Part shown: positions 58,184-64,000 of the stretch, in pieces
Position numbering within the stretch: the first letter of the stretch is position 1
Layout of the letters: each line of letters begins with the position of its first letter
Program-made: the position numbers and the translations under genes
The notes under the pieces: model-generated
What the model was told of the DNA's origin: nothing
Database searches by the model: none
What the model saw: the letters and a program-made list of their open reading frames with translations, nothing else
Assembly: GCF_003382285.1 (NCBI RefSeq)
Contig: NZ_QTJR01000007.1
Location: forward strand, 124,001 to 188,000
Length of the DNA: 64,000 nucleotides
Direction: 5' to 3'
Origin: Lysobacter soli
GTDB lineage: Bacteria > Pseudomonadota > Gammaproteobacteria > Xanthomonadales > Xanthomonadaceae

Positions 58184-58996
58184 ATGGCCCGCATCATCGC
58201 CGTCGCCAACCAGAAAGGCGGAGTCGGCAAGACCACCACCGCCGTCAACCTGGCCGCCGCGCTCGCGCGGACGCCCAAGCGCGTGCTGCTGGTCGACCTG
58301 GACCCGCAGGGCAACGCGACGATGGGCAGCGGCCTGGACAAGCGCGAGATCGACACCACGATCTGCGACGTCCTGCTGGGCGAGGCCGACGTCGCCTCGA
58401 TCGTCAAGCGCACCGCCGAAGACTTCGACCTGCTGCCGGCGAACATCGAGCTGACCGCGGCCGAGATCACCCTGATGGGCGAATCCGACCGCGAGCAGCG
58501 CCTGAAGCGCGCGCTGGCGCCGCTGCGCGAGAACTACGACTTCATCCTGATCGACTGCCCGCCGGCGCTGTCGCTGCTCACGCTCAACGCGCTGACGGCG
58601 GCCGACTCCATCGTCGTGCCGATGCAGTGCGAGTACTACGCGCTGGAAGGCATCAGCGCGCTGATCGACACCATCGAGGCGCTCAAGGCCAACCTCAATC
58701 CGAAGCTGGAAGTCGAGGGCGTGCTGCGCACCATGTTCGACGTGCGCAACAACCTCGCCAACGCGGTGTCGGCCGAACTGATCAACCATTTCGGCGACCG
58801 CGTGTTCCGCACGATCGTGCCGCGCAACGTGCGCCTGGCCGAGGCACCCAGCCATGGCCAGAGCATCGTCGGCTACGACCGCGCCAGCCGCGGCGGCATC
58901 GCCTACATGGGGCTGGCGGGCGAAGTGCTGCGCCGCCAGCGCGAGCGCGACCAGGCCCGTGCCCGTGCTCCGCAACCGAAGGAGACCACGGCATGA
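58184..58996 (+). CDS. parA: Chromosome partitioning ATPase ParA (Soj)
   Basis: 270 residues. The deviant Walker A motif is KGGVGKTT (11-18) in IIAVANQKGGVGKTTTAVNLA, Walker B ILIDCPPALSLLTLNAL, and LLVDLDPQGNATMG is the A' motif. It drives segregation of the origin region together with ParB. A CATAAT hexamer near 58108 is a possible -10, giving a leader of about 70 bases. Its stop overlaps the parB start by four bases. Confidence 0.96.
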   Translation: MARIIAVANQKGGVGKTTTAVNLAAALARTPKRVLLVDLDPQGNATMGSGLDKREIDTTICDVLLGEADVASIVKRTAEDFDLLPANIELTAAEITLMGESDREQRLKRALAPLRENYDFILIDCPPALSLLTLNALTAADSIVVPMQCEYYALEGISALIDTIEALKANLNPKLEVEGVLRTMFDVRNNLANAVSAELINHFGDRVFRTIVPRNVRLAEAPSHGQSIVGYDRASRGGIAYMGLAGEVLRRQRERDQARARAPQPKETTA

Positions 58997-59901
58997 CAGT
59001 AGCCAAGAAGCGCGGCCTGGGCCGCGGCCTCGAAGCCCTGCTGGGACCCAAGGCGGCCGCCGAGGCGCCAGTCCTGGAGGCCGTCGAAGGCGACGTGCTG
59101 CGGCACCTTCCGGTCGACGCCCTGACGCCCGGCAAGTACCAGCCGCGCAAGCACTGGGACCAGGAAAAGCTCGAGGAACTGGCCGAGTCGATCAAGGCGC
59201 AGGGCGTGATCCAGCCCATCGTCGTGCGCGACCTGGGCGGCAAGCGTTACGAGATCATCGCCGGCGAACGCCGCTGGCGCGCCTCGCAGCTCGCGGGGCT
59301 GGACCAGATCCCGGTCGTCATCCGCGAAGTCGACGACCGCACGGTCGTGGCGATGGCGCTGATCGAGAACATCCAGCGCGAAGACCTCAATCCGCTGGAA
59401 GAAGCCAACGCGCTGCAGCGGCTCATCGACGAATTCGACCTCACCCACGCGCAGGCCGCCGAGGCCGTCGGCCGTTCGCGCGCCGCCGTGTCGAACCTGC
59501 TGCGCCTGCTGGAACTGCCGCCGGAAATCCGCGTGCTGCTGGAAACGCACGCGCTGGAAATGGGCCATGCCCGCGCACTGCTCGCACTGACGCCGCAGGC
59601 GGCGATCGCGCTGGCGCGCCAGGCCGCCGAACACGGCTGGTCGGTGCGCGAGGTCGAACACCGCGTGCAGCAACTCGCCGCCGGCCAGATCCCGACCAGC
59701 GGCAGCGCGAAGCCGAAGGCCGCCAAGGCCAAGCCGCAGGCCGACATCGTGGCGCTGGAGCGCGAGCTGTCCGAGTCGCTCAACACCAAGGTCAACGTGC
59801 TGCACGGCCGCGGCGGCAAGGGTCGCCTGGTGATCCACTACACCGACCTCGATTCGCTCGACGGCGTGCTGGAAAAGCTGCGCGGTTCCGTCACCGAGTA
59901 A
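58993..59901 (+). CDS. parB: Chromosome partitioning protein ParB (Spo0J)
   Basis: 302 residues. The N-terminal CTPase/nuclease-like domain has KYQPRKHWDQEKLEELAESIKAQGVIQP and GERRWRASQLAG (GERRxRA phosphate-binding box). The central helix-turn-helix is LTHAQAAEAVGRSRAAVSNLLRLLELP. A Lys/Ala-rich linker (about 235-250) leads to the C-terminal dimer domain. It binds parS sites near the origin; no parS consensus (TGTTTCACGTGAAACA) was found in this window. Confidence 0.96.
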   Translation: MTVAKKRGLGRGLEALLGPKAAAEAPVLEAVEGDVLRHLPVDALTPGKYQPRKHWDQEKLEELAESIKAQGVIQPIVVRDLGGKRYEIIAGERRWRASQLAGLDQIPVVIREVDDRTVVAMALIENIQREDLNPLEEANALQRLIDEFDLTHAQAAEAVGRSRAAVSNLLRLLELPPEIRVLLETHALEMGHARALLALTPQAAIALARQAAEHGWSVREVEHRVQQLAAGQIPTSGSAKPKAAKAKPQADIVALERELSESLNTKVNVLHGRGGKGRLVIHYTDLDSLDGVLEKLRGSVTE

Positions 59902-59918
59902 CCACCGGAGCGGCCGGC

Positions 59919-60344
59919 ATGAACCCGTACCGCTACCGCGTCGCCCTTCGCGCGATCCATCCGCGCGACGACCTGCGGCCGCTGTTCGACCAGCTTGGCC
60001 TCTCGCCGGAACGCACGTGGCGCGCCGGCGAACGGCGGACCTCGCCGGCGGGCATCCCGCTGGACGGCGTGTATCGCGAAAGCTACGCCTACACGAATCT
60101 GACACATGGATCGCGAAACTGGTCAGATGAGGATCTGCAGGACTACCTCCGCGGCATCCAGCAGCGACTGGCGATGCACCGCGACACGCTGCACACGTTC
60201 TACATCCGCGGCGGACGCTGCGGCCTGTCGATCGGCCTGAGCGGCGAGAGCGGATTCGGATTCGAACTGGATCCCTCGCTCGGCGCCGGACTCGCGGACC
60301 TCAAACTGACACTGGGCTTCGACTTCCACGCCGAACCCGACTGA
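59919..60344 (+). CDS. DUF4279 domain protein
   Basis: 141 residues starting MNPYRYRVALRAIHP. The DUF4279-type layout is seen in PLFDQLGLSPERTWRAGERRT, then SYAYTNLTHGSRNWSDEDLQDYLRGI, and FYIRGGRCGLSIGLSGESGFGFEL. GGAG lies 8 bases before the ATG. The gene follows parB by 17 bases and is likely cotranscribed. DUF4279 proteins are often linked to contact-dependent or immunity settings, but no toxin gene is seen here, so no function is proposed. Confidence 0.82.
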   Translation: MNPYRYRVALRAIHPRDDLRPLFDQLGLSPERTWRAGERRTSPAGIPLDGVYRESYAYTNLTHGSRNWSDEDLQDYLRGIQQRLAMHRDTLHTFYIRGGRCGLSIGLSGESGFGFELDPSLGAGLADLKLTLGFDFHAEPD

Positions 60345-60368
60345 TCTCCCACTGCAACGCGAGTTCCG

Positions 60369-61352
60369 ATGGCTGACACCTCCCCCGGCACCATCCTCGT
60401 CACTGGCGCAGCCGGCTTCATCGGCGCCTACACCTGCCGCGCGCTCAAGGCCCGCGGCGCCCGCGTCGTCGGGCTGGACAACTTCAACGATTACTACGAT
60501 CCGCAACTCAAGCGCGACCGCATCGCCGCGCTGTGCCCGGACACGGACATCCGCGCGCTCGACCTGACCGACCGCGATGGCCTCGCCGCGTTGTTCGACG
60601 AGGTCGCGCCGACGCACGTGATCCATCTCGCCGCGCAGGCCGGCGTGCGCTATTCGCTGACCAATCCGCACGCGTACGTCGACAGCAACCTCGTGGGCTT
60701 CGTGAACATCCTCGAGCTGTGCCGCCATCGCGGCGTGCAGCACCTGGCTTACGCGAGTTCGTCGTCGGTGTACGGCGATTCGGCGACGCCGCCGTTCTCC
60801 GAAGACCAGCGCATCGACCAGCCGCGCTCGCTCTACGCCGCGACCAAGGCCGCCAACGAGCTGATGGCGCACACCTACGCGCACCTCTACGGCCTGCGTT
60901 CGACGGGCCTGCGCTTCTTCACCGTGTACGGCCCGTGGGGCCGCCCGGACATGGCGCCGCTGCTGTTCTCGCGCGCGGTGCTCGCCGGCCGGCCGATCGA
61001 CGTGTTCAACCACGGGAAGATGCGCCGCGACTTCACCTTCGTCGACGACATCGTCGCCGGCGTGCTCGGTGCGCTGGAAAACCCGCCGGAAGATGAGGTG
61101 CCGCACCGCGTCTTCAACCTCGGCAACCACACGCCGGTGGAACTCGAGCGCTTCATCGCGGTCATCGAACAGGCCGCCGGACAGCCGGCCCAGAAGGTCT
61201 ACAAACCGATGCAACCCGGCGACATGATCGAAACCATGGCCGACACGCAGCGCGCGCACGATGCGTTCGGCTTCGAACCGGCGACGTCGATCGAGACCGG
61301 TCTGCCCCAGGTCGTGGCGTGGTGCCGCGACTACTTCGGCGAGAACGCCTGA
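60369..61352 (+). CDS. NAD-dependent epimerase, UDP-glucuronate 4-epimerase-like
   Basis: 327 residues, extended SDR. The NAD motif GAAGFIGAY starts at residue 13, followed by LDNFNDYYDPQLKRDRI, which is the signature of UDP-glucuronate 4-epimerases. The catalytic Tyr156 and Lys160 are in SLYAATKAANEL with YASSSSVYGDS upstream. It probably turns UDP-glucuronate into UDP-galacturonate for envelope polysaccharide. It heads a trio with a GT2 and a LAB_N protein. Confidence 0.92.
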   Translation: MADTSPGTILVTGAAGFIGAYTCRALKARGARVVGLDNFNDYYDPQLKRDRIAALCPDTDIRALDLTDRDGLAALFDEVAPTHVIHLAAQAGVRYSLTNPHAYVDSNLVGFVNILELCRHRGVQHLAYASSSSVYGDSATPPFSEDQRIDQPRSLYAATKAANELMAHTYAHLYGLRSTGLRFFTVYGPWGRPDMAPLLFSRAVLAGRPIDVFNHGKMRRDFTFVDDIVAGVLGALENPPEDEVPHRVFNLGNHTPVELERFIAVIEQAAGQPAQKVYKPMQPGDMIETMADTQRAHDAFGFEPATSIETGLPQVVAWCRDYFGENA

Positions 61353-61356
61353 CGCC

Positions 61357-62097
61357 ATGAGCACGTCCCCGCACCTTTCGGTCGTCGTACCGGTGTTCAA
61401 CGAGCGCGACAACGTCGCGCCGCTGGTGCACGAGATCACCGCCGCGCTGCGAGGCCGCGAACCGCGCGACGGCGGCGATTTCGAGATCGTCTACGTCGAC
61501 GACAACTCGCGCGACGACACGCTTGCCGTGCTGCAGGCGCTGAAGGCGGAGGTGCCGGAACTGCGCGTGGTACATCACGTCATCCAGAGCGGCCAGAGCA
61601 CCGCGATCCGCAACGGCGTGAAGGCCGCGCGCGGCGAATGGATCGCCACGCTCGACGGCGACGGCCAGAACGATCCGGCCGACATCCCGAAGCTGATCGC
61701 CATGCGCGGCAGCTCGCCGGGCGACGTGAAGATGTTCGCCGGCTGGCGCGTGAACCGGCAGGACAGCGGCTCCAAGCGCTGGGCGTCGAAGTGGGCCAAC
61801 GCGATCCGCGCGCGCATGCTGCGCGACGACACGCCCGACACCGGTTGCGGCATCAAGCTGTTCGAGCGCGCGGCGTTCCTCGAACTGCCGCACTTCAACC
61901 ACATGCACCGTTACCTGCCCGCGCTGATGCAGCGCGCGGGCTACCGCACGGTGAGCGTGCCGGTGAACCACCGCGCGCGTTCGACCGGCGTGTCCAAGTA
62001 CAACAACCTCAACCGCGCACTGGTGGGCATCGCCGACCTGCGCGGCGTCGCGTGGCTGATCCGCCGCGGCAAGGTCACGCGCACCGAAGAACTGTAG
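61357..62097 (+). CDS. Glycosyltransferase family 2, DPM1/ArnC-like
   Basis: 246 residues beginning MSTSPHLSVVVPVFNERDNV, five bases after the epimerase stop. The metal and sugar motifs are FEIVYVDDNSRDDTL and ATLDGDGQNDPADIP, with DTGCGIKLFERAAF and NHRARSTGVSKYNNLNRA typical of polyprenyl-phosphate glycosyltransferases. No membrane helices are seen at the C-terminus, unlike ArnC, so the adjacent LAB_N protein may supply membrane attachment. It likely charges undecaprenyl phosphate with a sugar. Confidence 0.92.
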   Translation: MSTSPHLSVVVPVFNERDNVAPLVHEITAALRGREPRDGGDFEIVYVDDNSRDDTLAVLQALKAEVPELRVVHHVIQSGQSTAIRNGVKAARGEWIATLDGDGQNDPADIPKLIAMRGSSPGDVKMFAGWRVNRQDSGSKRWASKWANAIRARMLRDDTPDTGCGIKLFERAAFLELPHFNHMHRYLPALMQRAGYRTVSVPVNHRARSTGVSKYNNLNRALVGIADLRGVAWLIRRGKVTRTEEL

Positions 62098-62109
62098 AGC
62101 GGGGTTTCC

Positions 62110-62451
62110 ATGGAATACGACTTCATGAACGCCCCCATCGCGTGGCTCGAATGGACCGGGCTGCACATGTCGCCGTGGAAGATCATCGGCCTGACCGGCG
62201 CGCTGATGTTCGGCGGCCGCTGGCTGGTGCAGTTCGTGGCCTCGCGCAAGCACGGCAAGCCGGTGATCCCGCGGTTGTTCTGGTACATGAGCCTCGTCGG
62301 CAGCGCGATGACGCTGGCGTACTTCGTGTTCTCGCAGAAGCAGGACTCCGTCGGCGTGATCCAGAACCTGTTCCCGGCCTTTACCGCCGCGTACAGCCTG
62401 TACCTGGACATCAAGCACCGCGGCTGGAAACGGGACCGGGCGACGCACTGA
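62110..62451 (+). CDS. LAB_N (lipid-A-disaccharide synthase N-terminal-like) membrane protein
   Basis: 113 residues with two to three helices: IIGLTGALMFGGRWLVQFVA, FWYMSLVGSAMTLAYFVF and VIQNLFPAFTAAYSLYLDIK. The W-V-Q-F and S-L-V-G-S motifs match the LAB_N domain (PF07578), a small membrane unit often next to polyprenyl-phosphate GT2 genes. In lipid A modification loci such proteins may flip or anchor the lipid-linked sugar. It follows the GT2 gene by 12 bases, on the same strand. Confidence 0.87.
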   Translation: MEYDFMNAPIAWLEWTGLHMSPWKIIGLTGALMFGGRWLVQFVASRKHGKPVIPRLFWYMSLVGSAMTLAYFVFSQKQDSVGVIQNLFPAFTAAYSLYLDIKHRGWKRDRATH

Positions 62452-62455
62452 TTCT

Positions 62456-62588
62456 TCGGGATTCGGGAAAGCAGCCGGCGAAGGCCGGGATCCAGGTTCG
62501 TAGCGCACGGCACTCCAACGCCGCCAGGCCACCTCACCTCCCGACCGTTGACGCTCACCCCAACCCCTCTCCCGGCGGGAGAGGAGCC
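62456..62588. repeat. Heptamer remnant, type A variant and type B repeats
   Basis: Two copies of the heptamer (CGGGATTCGGGA) at 62457-62468, then a degenerate type A variant at about 62471-62494 (GCCGGCGAAGGCCGGGATCC), then a type B hairpin at 62552-62588. The order heptamer, A, B repeats the arrangement at 28202-28876 on a smaller scale. Confidence 0.7.
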
Positions 62589-62709
62589 AAGGCACCGCGA
62601 CCCGCGTCACGCCCCGCCCGCAAACCGCCAGAATCCATGCCCTTGGGCCCACGCGCGAGGCCTCGCCGGGATGCGATGATCGGCCGGTTTTGATCGCACC
62701 GGGGATCCC

Positions 62710-64000
62710 GTGAAACGACTGCTCCTGACCGCCGCGCTGTCGGCCCATCTCGCCCTCGTCTCGTCCGCCGCTTTCGCCGGCCCGGTCGACGACCGCTTCC
62801 AGGCCATCTACGCGAAGGAATGGCAGTGGCGGCAGGCGGAGACCGGAAGCGCCGACGAGGACAACGACGGCTCCAGCGACCGCCACACCCTTCCCTCCGT
62901 CGACGCCGCCAGCCAGAAGGCGCGGCTGAAGGTGTGGGACGACGTACTGAAGCAGCTCGGCGCGATCGACGTCGCCCAGCTCGACGCGCAGAACCAGGTG
63001 AACTACGCCGTGTACCGCGCCCAGGTGGAGAACCTCGCCGCCGAGGTGCGCCTGCGTTCGTACGAGATGCCGTTCAACTCCGACTCTTCTTTCTGGTCGA
63101 ACCTCGGCTTCATGACGCGTCGTCCGATGCGCACCGTCGCCGATTACGAGGCCTACATCGGTCGCCTGCGCGACGTGCCGCGCTACTTCGACCAGAACAT
63201 CGTCAACATGCGGGCCGGCCTTGCGCGCGGCTTCAGCGTGCCGCGCGCCGTGCTCGATGGCCGCGACGTCTCCATCGCCTCCGTCGCCGAGGTGAAGGAT
63301 CCGACGCAGTCGAATTTCTACGAGCCCTTCAAGAAGATGCCGGCGGGCATCTCCCCCGCCGAGCAGGCACGCCTGCGCGACGCGGGTGCGGCCGCCATTC
63401 GCGAGCAGGTCGTTCCCGCCTACGCGAAGCTGCTCACGTTCTTCCGCAACGACTACGTGCCGCACGCGCGCAAGACGCTGGGCGCCGAGCAGATGCCGGA
63501 CGGCAAGGCGTTCTACCGCCAGCAGATCCGCGAATACACCACGCTGGACCTTGGTCCGGAGGAAATCCACCAGATCGGCCTGAAGGAAGTCGCGCGCATC
63601 CAGGCCGAGATGGACGCGATCATCCAGCAGGTCGGCTTCAAGGGCAGCTTCGCCGACTTCCTGAAGTTCCTTCGCACTGACAAGCAGTTCTACGCGAACA
63701 CGCCGCAGGAGCTGCTCGATCGCGCCGCGTGGATCTCCAAGCGCGTGGACGGCGAGATCGGCAAGTTCATCGGCACGCTGCCGCGCGGGCGCTTCACCAT
63801 CGTGCCGGTGCCGCCGGACATCGCGCCGTTCTGGACCAGCGGTCGCGGCGGTGCGGGCACGTACTGGGTCAACACCTACGACCTGCCTTCGCGCCCGCTC
63901 TACAACCTGCCCGCGCTGACGCTGCACGAGTCCGCGCCGGGCCATGCGTTGCAGGGTTCGCTCGCGAAGGAACAGGGCGAGCTGCCGGCGTTCCGCCGCG
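62710..64000 (+). CDS. Secreted DUF885 family protein, truncated by window edge
   Basis: The frame begins at GTG 62710 with a signal peptide (LLLTAALSAHLALVSSAAFAG) and stays open to the right edge, giving about 430 residues. The DUF885 motif LTLHESAPGHALQGSLAKE is reached near the end; here the motif is HESAPGH, whereas the paralogue at 13299 has HEGRPGH. The protein has an acidic stretch near the N-terminus (ADEDNDGSSD). The 3' part with the remaining conserved glutamates lies outside the window. Confidence 0.88.
   Translation, partial: MKRLLLTAALSAHLALVSSAAFAGPVDDRFQAIYAKEWQWRQAETGSADEDNDGSSDRHTLPSVDAASQKARLKVWDDVLKQLGAIDVAQLDAQNQVNYAVYRAQVENLAAEVRLRSYEMPFNSDSSFWSNLGFMTRRPMRTVADYEAYIGRLRDVPRYFDQNIVNMRAGLARGFSVPRAVLDGRDVSIASVAEVKDPTQSNFYEPFKKMPAGISPAEQARLRDAGAAAIREQVVPAYAKLLTFFRNDYVPHARKTLGAEQMPDGKAFYRQQIREYTTLDLGPEEIHQIGLKEVARIQAEMDAIIQQVGFKGSFADFLKFLRTDKQFYANTPQELLDRAAWISKRVDGEIGKFIGTLPRGRFTIVPVPPDIAPFWTSGRGGAGTYWVNTYDLPSRPLYNLPALTLHESAPGHALQGSLAKEQGELPAFRR

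Overview
The window is a very GC-rich chromosomal segment from a gamma-proteobacterium of the Xanthomonadaceae/Lysobacteraceae, most likely Lysobacter or a close relative. The main evidence is an aryl-polyene (xanthomonadin-type) pigment cluster carrying the chorismatase XanB2, the order rsmG-parA-parB near a presumed origin, the neighbourhood of polA with a DUF2782 lipoprotein, a secreted DPP-IV, DUF885 proteins, and many short palindromic intergenic repeats. No rRNA, tRNA, CRISPR, insertion sequence or prophage was found. This is core-type chromosome with repeat-rich gaps.

Layout. 0-15 kb: DUF421 fragment, polA with terminator, DUF2782 lipoprotein, an Ada-type alkylation repair protein that lacks its AraC domain and overlaps a 2OG-Fe(II) oxygenase gene, uvrD, a secreted HExxH protein, a UPF0114 membrane protein, a GST-DPP-IV pair and a DUF885 protein. 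15.5-28.2 kb: the pigment cluster. A plus-strand arm encodes ketosynthase, chain-length factor and glycosyltransferase. A long minus-strand operon encodes ACP, COG4648 membrane protein, ApeI dehydratase, acyltransferase, LolA-like carrier, MMPL exporter, ApeP dehydratase and ApeQ ketoreductase. A plus-strand pair encodes a halogenase-like flavoprotein and XanB2. 28.2-29.0 kb: a heptamer array and three tandem 159-bp composite repeats. 29-34.5 kb: small membrane protein, a secreted PA-domain metalloprotease with a partner, an OprP-type porin and a sulfate-binding protein. 34.8-42.7 kb: cysTWA, hemB, GNAT, SDR, repeats, a PD40 protein, aroE and a small membrane protein. 42.8-50.9 kb: a minus-strand locus of DUF58, MoxR, DUF4350, DUF4129, SpoIIM-like and three RDD proteins. 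51-58 kb: gamma-carbonic anhydrase, coniferyl aldehyde dehydrogenase, threonine aldolase, xthA, then the divergent xanA2 / phosphopantetheinyl transferase pair and rsmG. 58-64 kb: parA, parB, a DUF4279 protein, an epimerase-GT2-LAB_N trio and a truncated second DUF885 gene.

How the genes work together. XanB2 makes hydroxybenzoate from chorismate. XanA2, encoded about 27 kb away, would activate it onto the ACP made active by the neighbouring PPTase. The ketosynthase/CLF, ketoreductase and two dehydratases would extend the polyene, and the acyltransferase, LolA-like and MMPL proteins would place it in the outer membrane. The porin, binding protein and CysTWA form a sulfate uptake route. Ada plus the 2OG oxygenase form a likely alkylation-repair operon. 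Many genes have a -10-like hexamer only 6-9 bases before the start codon, which suggests frequent leaderless transcription.
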